Counted from the stretch's first letter, positions 40,545 to 54,600 are shown. The stretch: DNA of 64,000 nucleotides from Megaustenia siamemsis (GCA_032433765.1 JAVIAB010000160.1:37781723-37845722); one strand, 5' to 3'. Program-made: numbers and translations. Notes: generated from the letters alone by a model not told the origin.

Positions 40545-41745
40545 TATATACAGCTTTTATTGGACCAAGAAAAGGCGTTCGATAGAGTGGACAGGGAACA
40601 ACTGTGGTCCGTATAGTATTGCCCTTGTACGGAGTGAGTCACCACCTAGTAGAGATATGTAAGAGCCTCTATGAAAGTAGTCGCAATACAGTGAGTAAGA
40701 TCTTCAGCAGACTACTCTAAACATTTCACCATTAACTCCGGAATAAGACAAGGCTGCGTGCTTTCCCCTGTACTTTTCATCACATATATGGACAATATAT
40801 GCAAATTAGCATGCCCAAGCAAAGGTAGTACACCAACAAGGATGATAACAAGTGATAACACAAAAGAGAACGAAATATACGTTCCAGAAAACAGCAGAAG
40901 AGAGGACGAAATAAATGAAATACCATTTGCAGACGACCAAGTTATAATACATGAAATAACTGAGGACCTGCAAGAACATATCAACAGGCTAAACAACACT
41001 TGTAAACAATACAACATGAAGATGAACATAAACAAAACTGAAGCAATGGCAACAGCGAGAAAGAAAGAAAAACTAAACATCATAATAGCTAATACGACTC
41101 TGAAACTACTAGACGATTTTAAATATCTGGGTAGCACGTTAACACAAGACAATAACCAAGAGACAGAGATATATATAAGGTGTAACAAAGCATGCCAAGT
41201 TATAGGCCAAGTATCAACACTATTGAAAAAAAAGCAATAACTACGGAAGCAAAAAGGCCAATATACAAATAAATTTTTGTACCAACTCTGTGCCATCAGT
41301 GCCAGAACAATAAGACGCTGGACTCTAGAACAATAAGAAAGATAACGTCCACCGAAATGAAATGTGTCAGCAGAATGACAGGAAACAGCTTAAGGGACAG
41401 AGTAAGAAACACTGACCTGAGGAAGAGACTAGAAATTGCACCAGCCATTGAATACATAAAGAAACAACAGATAAATTGATTCGACCACATAAGAAAAAGT
41501 AAAAAAAGAACTAACAATGACTCAAAGAGCAATAAACAAACGCTACGAAAACGCCAGATTAAGAGGAAGAGCGAGAAAGAGATGGATAAAGGGAATACTA
41601 GAGTCACTAGGAGGGATAACACCAGAAGAGGCCAACAGAAGAGCAAAGAATCGCAGATTGTTATCTCCCGTCGACGCCAATGGCAATGGAGGAAGGATAG
41701 AAGAAGAAGGAGTGTTATATGAGGATATAGAATTGAGTACACTAG
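40545..41745 (+). mobile_element. RTE-like LINE (family B), RT to 3' end
   Basis: LLDQEKAFDRVDREQLW at 40555, GIRQGCVLSPVLFITYMDNI, PFADDQVIIHE (the active box reads FADD), FKYLGSTLTQDNN. The C-terminal third reads in other frames. Stops and frameshifts make it inactive. Confidence 0.85.
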
Positions 41746-42071
41746 TATAACTATAGATACTTTTAAAAATTTTAAGATTTCGATTAAAGTGATAAAAACA
41801 ACTAGCTATCCCTTTCACTCCAGCTTTCCTTTACTTATTACACTTTTTGTGTAAAAAGTGTAGACAAGTTACTTTTAGTAAGTAGTACTGTAGTTAAGAG
41901 TCTTTAAAATAGCTACAACCTGATTTTTTGAGATATCCAGTTCAAAATACGGGCTGGATGGGCTCACCAACAGCTCAACCAAGGTTTTTAGGTATTTGGG
42001 TGGAACAAAAATAGTAGAGTAACTTCTTATTCACTCTCTGAGTCTGATAAGCCATGATCACAATTTCATAT

Positions 42072-42281
42072 TATCAAGGGGCTGGGTTGTTTAGTGGGAA
42101 GAGGTCGGCCTCTGGACAAGAAAAAGTCATGGGTTTGATCCTCACCACAGGTGGTGGGAATTTTTCAAAAATCAAATCTGTGGTTTCTTCATGCTTTTAC
42201 TCTCCCGTGGTCTCTGAGTAGTGAGATCCGATGTCCAGCTCTCTTGGAAAACTGCGAAAAAACAGGAGATACTATGCTAAT
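42072..42281 (+). mobile_element. tRNA-headed SINE (family 4), 5' part
   Basis: Box A-like GGTTGTTTAGTGGGAAGAGG, box B GGGTTTGATCC, then AATTTTTCAAAAATC and the GTGGTCTCTGAGTAGTGAGATCC body. It continues, after two nested insertions, at 43158-43340. Confidence 0.8.
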
Positions 42282-42536
42282 AAAAAGTAAAGTACCCCCA
42301 TCACGCCAAGTGGCGTATAGGTAATATGGTGTTAGTGGCCATACATTTTACAGACCTTCGGCACATGATTTTTGGGGTAATGAGGCCAGTATTACGCCCG
42401 TGCCACTTTACTTTCCCAGAAAAAAATCCGGTACCTATTAAAGGCTGGGTGAACCCGGAAGCCATCGATTGGGTTCAAACCCTACCTCTTGTCCTTTGTA
42501 GTCCTGTTCACTAACCACTGAGCTATCGCGGCTCCC
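42282..42536 (-). mobile_element. SINE family 1 with 13 bp TSD
   Basis: Complete reverse copy. TSD ATACTATGCTAAT / ATACTACGCTAAT (42269-42281 and 42537-42549), one mismatch. Inserted inside SINE family 4. Confidence 0.93.
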
Positions 42537-42554
42537 ATACTACGCTAATGTTAA

Positions 42555-43153
42555 CCCTTAATTACGATGCTTATCTGTAGCCCTCCCATTTACGATACTC
42601 TAGTAAAAATTACTATCACTGAAATGTAATATTAGGTGCTTTAAAAATAGTGTTTTCTCTAAACTTTTGACACACAGTCATGTGTTTACACTAGGCTAAA
42701 GATGGGGACTCAGAATTCTTGGCACAGGTTGATTTAAGACCTAAGTTTCACCTCATGGGCCGGACTTATTACATTTACTAGCAGTACGGTCACATGAAAT
42801 TCACCATTATGTTCAGCCACCTCGTAGCATTATTCATTGTATTTCCCAAGTCACAAGAGGCTGTTTAATGTCTGTCGACAACCGAGGAAATTTTCCCTGG
42901 TCAAAAAATAAATAAAAATAAACAAAGGGAAAAACAGCTGATTTTTTTTGTTCACAAAAACAATGTATCTCGTGATGTGAAAAAAAATCCTTCATCAATG
43001 GAAACAAATCCAACCCTCCTGGGTCACTGGAAGTAGTGATTATGAAGGTACATATTGGGGGGGGGGGTTAATGTTTCACCACAAGAAAATGTCAAATTAT
43101 GAAGAAATTTTGATTTGATGAGGTAATTTTTCCTACAGTATTGTAATCTAGAG
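42555..43153 (+). mobile_element. TTAA MITE family 1 (piggyBac-like)
   Basis: TTAA at 42551-42554 and 43154-43157. Ends CCCTTAATTACGATGC and inverse CTCTAGATTACAATAC. About 600 bp with a G run near 43060. Confidence 0.88.
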
Positions 43154-43157
43154 TTAA

Positions 43158-43340
43158 AAACCCATGGCAGTTTAAAGTTGGAAAAAGTAAGACAAAAATG
43201 GCAGCTTTTTTGGCAAAAATTGTTAGACAAATGTACTCATTCATGCCGAAGATGGATGTGTCGGGCCGAAAGGCGCAGTTATCTATTGTGACTATGCTGT
43301 AAACTAGCGACACAACGCATCTATGCCTGCTTAATGGGTG
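43158..43340 (+). mobile_element. SINE family 4, 3' part
   Basis: GGCAGCTTTTTTGGCAAAAATTG to TGTAAACTAGCGACACAACG and CTATGCCTGCTTAATGGGTG parallels 54150-54290. Confidence 0.75.
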
Positions 43341-43367
43341 AAAGCTAAGAAGAATAAGGTGAGATAT

Positions 43368-43600
43368 CATCATCATGGAGTGCCATTTTCGCATCGAAAG
43401 GTTGGCTACCATGGAGCACTATCCAGCTTTGTCTCTTGCTCTGATGGTGCAGGTTGTCATAGGCTGACTGGTCCATCTTTTAATGTTACTTGTCCATGTT
43501 AGTCTTGGTCTGCCTCTATTACCCAGTATTTTCCCTTCTAATATTACTTTTAGTAGGCTGTTGTGTCTTTTAACATGCCCCCAACATTTCTTTTGTATGA
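43368..43600 (-). mobile_element. RTE-like LINE (family C) 3' end
   Basis: ATC triplet tail then the family C terminus in reverse. Short flank GAGATAT on both sides (43361-43367 and 43601-43607). About 230 bp, 5'-truncated. Confidence 0.85.
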
Positions 43601-43607
43601 GAGATAT

Positions 43608-44430
43608 AATCATATATTTTTTTAATTGAAGTCCCTAATTAATTAATATTTACTGGTGTGATAGTACGTAGTAATTCTTCAGTCTCCATTTGGTTTTTAT
43701 CTTCACCATTTCTCATTTCTGTCCTGTGGTTTACACTAGTCTGGTGTATATTCTTATACTGATCATTTTCTTTTATTTTAAAAACCAAGAAATAGCCTGT
43801 TAATTTATTTAATAATTTATTGTAGTTAATTAGGCAATGATTGTAATTTGATTAAACTGATCTTGAAGGATTAATTTTGTAATTTTTTATTAAATCGATT
43901 GATGATAATTAAAATATGTAAATAATAATGAATGCAATTCTAGATTGACACTCTGTGAGGCCAGTGGCTTGCATTAAAGTTAGAATTGAATGTGTGCTTC
44001 ATGCCCTCCTTGAGTTGTTGATATGACTCTTACTTGAGTTCAGCCGCTGGCAGAAATGGGTACCAGGGTAGTTCTCTGGGAAGGTGGGGAATGCCGTCTC
44101 GCATCATGAGTTTTGATGCTTGAAGCAACACTATCCAGAAGTCTCTGATGACTTCTGGATAGGCGGCCGAGCACATGTTGGTGAAAACTCGCAAACTAAA
44201 ACGCCAATTCAAGACTCGTAATTTACTTTTACCTTTGAGTTGAGTCTCAGGTAATGAATATTTACCCAAGGAAGTGATTAGTGATTTCATTCACTTTCTT
44301 TCACTGTTTCATTAATTTTTCAATCAACAGTAAAAGCAGAGCTAAATGAATTTTGGTGAACCCAGGACTAAGACTGTGCCTTCGTTCAATTTTAGTAGTA
44401 ATTTAATTATGCTTATTGTTTGCATCTATA
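43608..44430. other. Intergenic, no gene seen
   Basis: AT-rich on the left; 44030-44230 is more GC-rich and unexplained (open frame on the minus strand, 44290-44030, with no recognised similarity). Confidence 0.5.
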
Positions 44431-45132
44431 ATCCATTTTTGACAACAGAGATAAGATTTCTTTTAGAACCGGTCGTAAGATATGAAAGTGAAGCCTGGTT
44501 AGTGGACAACAAACAAGCAAATTGTTTATAGACACAGTAATGTGTTTTTACACAAAAATGTTCAGATTACTATGGATAGCTAAAAGGAAAGCTTGTTGCC
44601 AAAATCTGGAAAAAACAATGTATGAATCAAGTAATGGGAATGGGGTGCACCACAGAAATAAAAAGCAGAATAGCTCAGGCCAAAATAGCATTTAAGAAAA
44701 TGAAAAAATCTTATGCAACAAATCTTTGTCAATAGAAGTGAGAAAGAGAGTTCATCAGTGCTATATAGAGCCAATTCTGACACATGGAAGCGAATCATGG
44801 ACTGTAGACAAACAAATGAAAAGACTATTAGAGGCCACAGAGATGGAATTTCTGAGAAAAATGTTGAAAGTTCCCTGGACAGATTAAAAAAAGACAAATG
44901 AGGAAATTTTCAAAGAGGCCAACACAAAAAGGGAACTCCTAAAAACATCAGAAAGAAACAATCAACATTTTTCGGGCACATCATGAGAAGAGGAAAGTTG
45001 GAATACTGGATAGCTTGGTGTCATGGCATGGAAAACAGTCAACAACAGAACTGATACGATGCACAGTAGATAGAAGATTGTGAAAGGATATGATCGCCTA
45101 TGCCAACCGTTTGGCACATGATGATGATGATA
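44430..45132 (+). mobile_element. RTE-like LINE (family A2), decayed and rearranged
   Basis: [30 protein letters not shown]-like DNA, FFGHIMRRGKLEYW and a TGATGATGATGAT tail at 45119-45132. The reverse copy 59316-60050 is better preserved. A displaced fragment lies at 44430-44585. Confidence 0.78.
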
Positions 45133-45483
45133 AATGGGAAAGGAGCATCTGTTTATATCTTGTATTAATAGGAACAACTGAGGGAATAGAAAATAGAGTG
45201 AAACAGAGAAAAGATAACAGACAGCTTAATAGAGTTCTTTGGAAGGAAATAAAAAAAAAGGTTTATAAACAAATGTAGAGATAGAATGATCACTTATAAC
45301 AATATATTATTATATCTTAAAGATATCTTGTATCTGAGCTTTTACCATAATAGTTATGGTATCTGAAAATGTTATCTTAAGATTTATATAGCATCTTGGT
45401 TTTACAGGTAATATTTAATTCTATTCACAGATATATATATATATATACATACCTGAACCTGATAACTTATTTTTAAGTTTGCC

Positions 45484-45625
45484 ATGGTTTCACTTTTGAG
45501 TCCTGGCTTGCCTCTCTTGTCACTTCAAGACATCTTAGACAATGCTGGCCGCTTGGTAGATAAACACCTCCAAGATGATTGCTCCTATTTGGATTTGGTT
45601 GACTTGCTGAACATTCCTTCAGACA
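45484..45625 (+). CDS. NUP155: NUP155 exon 1
   Basis: [20 protein letters not shown] to NIPSD plus one base; donor GTAAGA. Strong Kozak GCCATGG. Confidence 0.92.
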
Positions 45626-48600
45626 GTAAGATCTATAACTGATACATGAGTTTTGGAATAAATGATTTATGTTACAATGCATTCTTTTCTTCTAAATATA
45701 TAGTGTTAAAATTATTACTTTAGAATATCTAATGAAACAAGTACTAAAGAAGGTGAGAATTAGACGTATAAATGTATCTAATATGTTAGAGCATGGGCTC
45801 AAAGAGTTCAGCGACAAATATCCGACTGCTGTTGTCAGGATCAGTGCACATGAGCTGATCACACCCTATTCCACCTCCGGCCCATGCTCATGGAAACAAA
45901 CTTGTGGGTCAAGTGTATAGGGATCAAGGAAGGAAATCAACCTGGTACCAAAAAATGTCATGCTGAAGTCAAATGTGGTTGACTGAAATGTGCATATATA
46001 GCAACAGCTTGCTATAAACTACGACAATGAAAATTATACTTGCTTAACACCTTTTTAAGGATAGATGATGAACAGAGAAATCATCAGATGAGTGGAAAAG
46101 AAACAAATTCTTTAGGCATTTTAAAACATATGACAATATGCCAAAGGACAAGATTGAAAACAAATTGACAAGAGGATAACAACATTGTAATTAGGAGATT
46201 GCAGCAACAGCGTATCAGAATGTAATAGAATTGTAAGCAGCAAGTGATATTATAAATCAGCTGTTTCAAGTTTTGATACAAAGACAGTACCTAAGAAATA
46301 AATTAAAGCATTGGTGACATTATTAATAAATTATTTTGTTGAAAAAAATACGAGTTACATTTTAAAAATAATCTTTTTAATGTTCATAAGAAATGACTGT
46401 TTTTCTCTCTTAGGTGGTAGAATTTACATCTTGCTTAGGTAATGTGCAAGCATCTAATGAAAGTTCATGCATACGTCCTGGATGTTTGTTGCTTTCTAAC
46501 TTTTCTATTATTGCACTTTTGTCAGAGTAGATTTTTTATCCACGAATTGTTAAATGTTTAATTATTCCTGATAGTGATTATTACATTTTGTATAAGTTAA
46601 ACTGTTGATATATTATTTAAACTTGTTAACTGAACCACAATAAATGAGGACTTTGTGGGTGACATTAGAATTACTTAGAAAACAAGCTGAAGGCATTGCA
46701 AGATGACAAATTGATTTAGAATTAATGAGAAACTGAGCAGGGAGGGAGAAAAGCAAGGAAAGTAATATTATAAACAGATTAAGAGGAATATGGATAAAGC
46801 TGGGAAAATTAAAAACAGATTAATTTATTCTTGAGTAGAAAAAAAAAAGTAAAAAAGCCCCTTCATATGGCGTATAGGAAATATGGTGTTAGTCCCCCCT
46901 TTTTTTTAATAGACCTTCAGCACATTATTTTTAGGGTAATCTGATCTGTATTATACCCATGTCACTTTACTATCCCAGAAAAAAATAAGGCATCCATTTA
47001 AGGCTGGGTGAACCTGGAAGCTATCAATCAGGATCAAACTCAGTCTCTTGTCTAATTTATTCTTAAGACAAGAACAAATTGTTTAGGTTTATTGAAGACC
47101 TAGCCTTCATAATGAGTTAAAAAGTTGATGATGGTGATGATAATGTTGATATTGGTTAATGCATGGAAATGATTTTCCCCAGGTCATCCAACTTTAAGTG
47201 GATTGTATGATCATGACTATCCAAGTCTCTCAGATGTTGGAGTTGGTCTTGACTCTTTGTCAGAGATTTCGGTACTGAAGAAAGTACCACTACCACCTGA
47301 GTTAGTTGAACAGTTTGGCCGTATCCTTTAATGAAAGCTTCATAAACACTTTATGGTGGATTGTAAGTAGAAGTGTAAGGTAACATACAGTGGCTTGCTT
47401 CTAAATCCATCCTATGTGTGTATGTGTATATATAAAAGTAAAGAGCCCCCTTCACGCCTAGTGGCGTATAGGGAATATGGTGTTAGTAACCATAAATTTT
47501 ACAGACCTTTGGCACATGATTTTTGGGGTAATGTGGTCGGTATTACGCCCGTGCCGCTTTACTTTCCCAGAAAAAAATCTGGTACCCATTTAAGGCTGGG
47601 TGAACATGGGAGCCGTCGGTTGGGATCGAACCCTACCCCTTGTCCTTTGTAGTCCAGTTCACTAACCACTGAGCTATTGTGGCTCCCTATATATACATAT
47701 GGACAACTGCAGTTGACAAAAGGACTAGAGGTTGCCCAAAACTTTGATTTGGAGATGTGTGTAAATGGAACATGAAGACTCAAAAATGGTGGAACGTTTC
47801 ACGTTCTCTTGATCGCTGTAGAAAATGCATCTGGGGTTTGATTAATTTCAGCTCTGTGATGCAATTTTCTGTGTTGAAATCAAAATGATGTTCTACTTAA
47901 CAAATCTGCGCCGACGAAGTGGACAAATCTGCGCCGCCGAGTACACACAGCAATGTTCCTTTTTGACAAGTCAAGTATTGTAAAAGCGACCTTCACCGTC
48001 TAGTGTTGACATGCGGTTTACGTCACATTGAGTGCTGTTCAATGGCTGACGTTGGAATTGTTTGACACAAGTTATTTACATGCTGAAACGCATTAATGTG
48101 GACTGCTCCGTCAAGTCGACCGAAGATTTTCCTCTTTGGGGAATATTCACTGTGTTTCGTTCGTTGTACACTAACTGTAGGGTCTGTTGTTTGATGTGTG
48201 ACGGGGATAATTCGACAACTGTGTGTTTATTTGTTCGGTTGGAGTTGAGAAAGATGTCCTAACATCAAGCGCTATACATTTTTTTGTTCTCAATATGACG
48301 ATCATCATTTTTGGGAGGACGTGAACTTCCGGTATATGGTGGATAGGCTGCAGGAACCATTGAAGGCTATGTCTGAAAAGTGTTCCTTGTTACAGTTTCC
48401 TCATATTCCAAGTCCGGCTTGTTGCAGGAGCTACCGAGTTAAGTGCTCTGTGCACACCGTGAGCTGTGTGTCTCATCCGTGTTGATCATGTTTCGATGTT
48501 CCAATTGTTTACGATGAATGATGATATCGTATGACAGGGAACATTTGGCTGTGTTCACTTTCTGCACGGTTTTGCCGTATGTCTTTTGGCGTGTGCTGAG

Positions 48601-51600
48601 ACTGCTACGATGGGGACTACAGTTACGTTTCTTTGTTTGGGAGATGAGTTAGTAATTTGGATGATTTCACTGGCACGGGCAGTTGAGCAATTATGGATTT
48701 TAATTCGTTTGCAGTGATACCGAGGCCTTCCATAACCAATAGAACCCTGCAGCCTGGGAAGAAATAGCTGCAGCAGGCCGCAATCTTTGAAACACACTCT
48801 AATGCTTCATCTCAAACAAGAAGCAGGCAAATTCATAGAAAAAGAAAATACATTGTGAAAGAAAAGAAAAAATAACATTTCTAGGGGCGCTGCAAAATCC
48901 ATAGTCAACTATGACGGAGGCTACTATATACATATACACACGCGTGTGCGCATGCGCGCGCGAGATTCAACATCTTGAAGAAGTATGTCTCCCAGTGCTA
49001 TCTTAAAATATAAAACAGTGTCCTATAATTATCGTTAATGAGTTAGGTGATTTGGTTAATGATTTAATGGCCAATAGGTTCTTGCTATTGTCTTACTGCA
49101 AGATATTCCTTGCTTGATCTCTATGAATTTCCACCTCTTTCAGGTTAGGAGCAAAGGAAAGGGTTGTTATGTCAATACTGAAAATAAGTTAATGTCTTTA
49201 AACTGATCCAAGATTCTGCAGGTAAAGTAGAGTTTACAGTGCTCACTACATGATGACTCTTCTAAGGCTGTAAAGAAAAAGGAATTATCTTGTATGAAAC
49301 ATTCCAGATGAGTTTTAAAAGTTTTAAAATTTCCTCTCAGCCTCTTGGATTGTCATACATTCCTCATTTCTTACCAGTTACAGAAGCTGGTGCATACATA
49401 ATGATAAAAACTCTAAATGTTTACATATGGCAAGATTTTAAGAGGAATCGGCTCCATCAATGAGATTGAGATGCTTGGACAGAATAGAGACAAATTACAA
49501 AATTTTATAAAAGATCTTTGCAAGGATTGAGACTGCTAGAAATAAAATTTTGAAACTGGGAAAGAGTATTTAAGTCTATGCCCTATGGGCTGACTACAGC
49601 TAAAAATGTTGATAGATAGAAGATTTTAAGGATAAAATCCCCTATTTTTTAGCAATTAAATAACTGAGTTCTATTGTGACATAGTATCAGATCTGACATT
49701 TCACAAGTGATGCAGTAAAAAACTTGGGCTGTACATATTTTTTAACTGACATAATAAATTCTTTAACCTGAATGCAAGGTATGCAGTGTAACTGTATGAT
49801 GGGGTTGTTTCCAGAGATAGAAAGAGCTTGGCTGACAATAGACAGTGATATCTTTGTGTGGAAATATGAGGATGGGTAAGTTAAGTGGTAATTACTATGT
49901 CACTTGTGACCTAGTATTACTTATTCTGTGTCTAGTTATAATTGGTTATGTTTTGTTCTTGATCTCAGTTCATTTTTGCCAATCAGCATCAAGGGGAAAT
50001 GGTATATTTTTGACAGTCTTCTTTAGCTCATCTCATACATGGATGCACTGGGCCACTGGCGCAGAACACAGTGCAATTTTTTTAATGGGTGTTCAATCAG
50101 AGTGGATCTGGCAGACTCTAAATGTGATGTTCCGTCTGTGGGGGCGATCAACACACTTAACCTGACAGCTGACTTCATGTGAGTGTCTGGAATCCTACTC
50201 TGATTGAATCCTGATCACAGAGAGAGATACATGGTGTGTTGTGTGATGTCAGGTATTTTGCTTGTTTGTCTTCTGTTGTCTCCTGATAAAGCTCAGTTGT
50301 TACTCCCACTCTATTCCTAATGGGTTATGTTCGGCCTATGTGTTGTTAGCATTTCAATGCAAAGCCATACATTTTTCTGACTTTGTTGTCATTTATAGTC
50401 ATCTTCAAGAAACCTGTATGGGTAGTGGTCAAGAAGAAATGTATATATTTGTAGGGAACTTGGTGGTCTATAGGTATAACATTGGCTACTGGACAAGAAA
50501 GTTCTGGGTTAAAATCCCGTCACTGTGCAGGAATTTTTCTCTTTGAATCTATTGTTTCTTTGCAGCTCCACACTCCTCCGGCCTCTGCGTAGTGAGACCT
50601 GATGTCTAGCCATCTCAGATAATGGCTGAAAATGTTAACACTCTAAAAAAACGTAAAATAAAAAAAGCTGCATTCACCCTAACTTAATGGGCTGAATCTT
50701 AGTGTTCAGTTTCTCATGTATCTTTGACAGTCACTCAAACTTATACATAGCAGATATTTTTCTTAACTCTTTCCCTTTGTGATTATCTTGCTGGTTTGAC
50801 CTGAATTATCTGATTTAGATTTATCAACTACCCGATGTCACCAATGTAAAAAATTCTATGCAAATTTTCTTTTTAAATAAAACATGTGATAAACATAATA
50901 AGCAAAAAATATGGACTAGATATGAATATCAAAAAGACTAAAAAACTATGATCATAAACAAAGAAAATCCTCAAGACCTACAAATAAATATCACAGTTGA
51001 AGGAATACATCTGGAGACAGTTCAGAGCTACAACTACCTTGGACATACTATAACCAATGATGAACAATGTAAAATTGAATTAAACAAAAGAATAGGTATG
51101 TTAAAAAGTAATTTTAATGCTATGAAAAATATACTAGCAACAAAACAAATAACAGCAGTGTTGAAACTAAGAATAGAAAAATGTTACATCTTCTCAATAT
51201 TCCTGTATAGTGCAGAATCATGGACATTAGACAAGAAAACAGAACAGAAAATTGAAACCTTTGAAATGTGGATTTATAGAAGAATAGGTAGAATTGGATG
51301 GAAAGAAAGAAAACAAACGATGAAGTTTTAAAACAACTGAAGAGAAAAAGAGAACTACTAAATACAATTAAGACAAGACAAATGAAATTTTATAGGGACA
51401 TGTTAAAAGACACAACAGCCTACTAAAAGTAATATTGGAAGGGAAAATACAAGGTAAAAGAGGCAGGCCAATATTAACATTGATGAGTAACATGAAAAGA
51501 TGGACAAGTCAATCTATGACAACCTGCACCATCAAAGCAAGAAACAGAATGGAATGGCGATCCATGGTAGCCAACCTTCGTTGCGGAGACGGCACATGAT

Positions 51601-54600
51601 GGTGATGAAATAAAACATATCATATCATGTATCAAATTAAAGAGGGATTTTGCACAACATGGAATTGACATTTGTATGACATAAAATAGTGGGGATAAGT
51701 ATTTAAAAGGTAAAGAATGAGGGAAATGACAGTTGAAAAATTGAAAATATTACTTATCAAATTATGGATCCAGTTAGATGCATATTTTATTATTATATAT
51801 ATTATTTTAACTATATCCAATTATGTCTTTACTAGATGGATAGCACACTCAAAGTATTTTATATATTAGTGAAATTCACATTTTATGTGGACCCAGTGTA
51901 CATTTTTTAAAATGCAGAAAATTTCATATCATTTGACGTATCCTTGTCATATACACTACACTATTGATGAAAATTTTGTTTGTATATGTTTACACAAATT
52001 TTATTATTTCTGCATACTTACTGGTCATTAAATAATTTTCTAGAACTAACTACATCAGATGTGCCAAGCATAGAAGCCGTTTTGTGAAAAGTAAATATGA
52101 GTTCTTAAATGTTATGTAGAGCCAGTCTTAACATATGGATGTGAATCATGGACAATAGGACAACCGACAAGAATATCACTGGAGTCTGTAGAAATGTGGT
52201 TTTACAGAAGAATGTTGAGAATACCATGGACAGCTAAGAAGAGTAATGAAAATGCTTTGAAAGAGGTCAAAGCAAAAAGAGAGCTAATTTCCAATATTAG
52301 GAAGAAACAATCATCATTTTTTTGGCCATGTAATGAGAAGAGAACATCTGGAATATATTGTAACAACTGGAAAAATTGAGGGACGAAAGTACATCCACTT
52401 CAAAATAACACTACATACCAAACACGAGACATTCCACAAAATAAACCAGATGCTCAGAATAGGGGATGGGGGGAGACTCTCCAATGCACTGGAAGTCAAT
52501 GTAAATGCTGAAATAAAGTAAAACAAAACAATCCGTCATTATCGTGAGAGACCGTGTGTTGGGAAACATAGGACATGCTACTGCAGTGAACTGAGCATTA
52601 CTGAGAAGGGTAAAAGTTAAGGAAGTAAGGTGGCATGAAATATTTTTTATCACGGATCATTAAAAACTTTACCATTTCCGTTTACTATGGGGGGGGGGGG
52701 GGAAGTGTTTTAAAGAACCAAACAAAGGTAGCTTGTCCAGTGCAGTCGTCATAAGGTGTTCATCATAATTGTGCCAAAGTTTTCATGGAAAAAGGGTGCT
52801 CCCTAACTACAACACTGCATGTATGAGTTCACATACATATGATATTATTCATTTTATAAATTATATGTTCTTTTTATCTATAATTAATTGCTATGTCTCA
52901 AACTTCCGAGATTTGTATTTTTGTCTGAAATGTTGTTATTTCAGCTCAGATCTTGCTTACTTTGATGGTTTAGGAGAGACTATACTAAGTGCTGCATTGT
53001 TAAAACCAAAACCAGGTTAGTTTTAAATGATGCCGCTATTAAATTTCTGTTCATACTTTTACCATTTGATTTTGACAAACTGTGCTGGCAAATAGGTAGT
53101 CCCTGAATATGTCATTAAAATATGGGACATAATGGAATCAGCGATAGAGACTGAACAGTTTGGATCTTTAGATTCAATTTTTATTTTTTGACTTCCATCC
53201 TTTTGTTTTTTTAACCATACACACACTCACCTCCACCACCATTTTGTGGGCTATCATCAAGTTATTTGATTATTTCTGTCCTTTATTGTCTCTTTCAGTT
53301 TCCATATGTGTGTTTTTGGTCACAAAATCCAAAAATGTTGATCTATAGAATAGGTAGAATTGGATGGAAAGAAAAGAAAACAAACGATGAAGTTTTAAAA
53401 CAACTAAAAATGAAAAGAGAACTACTAAATACAATTAGAACAAGACAACAGAAGGAAGAGAAAATACAAGGTAGCAGAGGCAGACCAAGACTAACATGGA
53501 CAAGTAACACCAAAAGATGGACAAGTCAACCTATGACAATCTGCACCATCAAATCTAGAGACAGAGTGGAATGGCGCTTCATGGTAGCCAACCTTCGATG
53601 CGGAGACGGCACTCATTGATGATGATAATCATCCGCAATATTTTCTATTATATTGTATAAAGACACCCATGCCCACTTAATGCATGAATCTTGAAACTAA
53701 TGTTGTTAAAGGAGACTAGAGTTAGGTTACAAGGAGGATTTAGCTGGCTTCATATATTTATTTTTTTTGTAGTGATTAAGTAGTTTTGTAGTTAATTGTT
53801 CATAGACTTTGCTAGGGAACAGTTTATGTTTTATTCCAGGGATTCATGCAAAAAAGTACAGGGATTCATGTAAAAAAGTAGTCAGCTATTAATACAGTGT
53901 TTGGAGGAACTAGATGGTCTAGAGGTAGAATGTAGGTCTCTGCATAGGAAGGTCTCAAGTTCAAATCCCGCCACAGGCAATAGGAACTTTTCTCTTTGAA
54001 TGTGTGGTTTCTTCATGGCTTTACCCCTCTTGGTCACTGGATAGTGAGATCCAATGTCTAACCCGCTTGGATAACGGCAAAAAACAGGAGGTCTTGTGTG
54101 CACTTAGCACCCAAGACAGTTACAAGTCTAAAAGGGCAGGCCAATATAGCTGCTGTCTGGGCAAAATTGTTAAGCAAACTTTCGCACACAAATGATAAAT
54201 GTTTTGGGGCTGGAAGGCACAGACATTGCAGCTTTGCCATAAATTAGTGACACAGCACATCTATGCCCACTTGACGGGTCAGCACTGTAGAAGGGTAATG
54301 TCAGCTGAAGTTGGGTAAAAGTGGACACATTTTCTGCTGCAACTAATAATCAAATGTCTTGGTTTCCATTTTTTCAAAGTGTATAATGGTTTCTGTTTAT
54401 CAGGAGTAAAATTAACATCCAACTAAATAATCCACTTAATTTTTTTTGTTCTCCTGTAATGTCTATGAGCTTTTCTTGTGAAATTTAAATACTCTTATTT
54501 CTTCACTTTTTATAAGCTGTACTGTTGATGTTGTTCATATGCTTTGAAGAACTCATGTTGTGATATTCAGTTTCAAACTTTTAACAAATCTCTGTTCTTT

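Noticed and set aside
40712..41742. Minus-strand Phe/Leu/Ser-rich ORFs resembling membrane proteins
   Set aside because: Antisense shadows of the family B LINE on the plus strand.
52685..52702. G runs (24414, 43060, 52688) as G-quadruplexes
   Set aside because: Each is a single homopolymer run rather than four spaced G tracts, so intramolecular quadruplex folding is not well supported.
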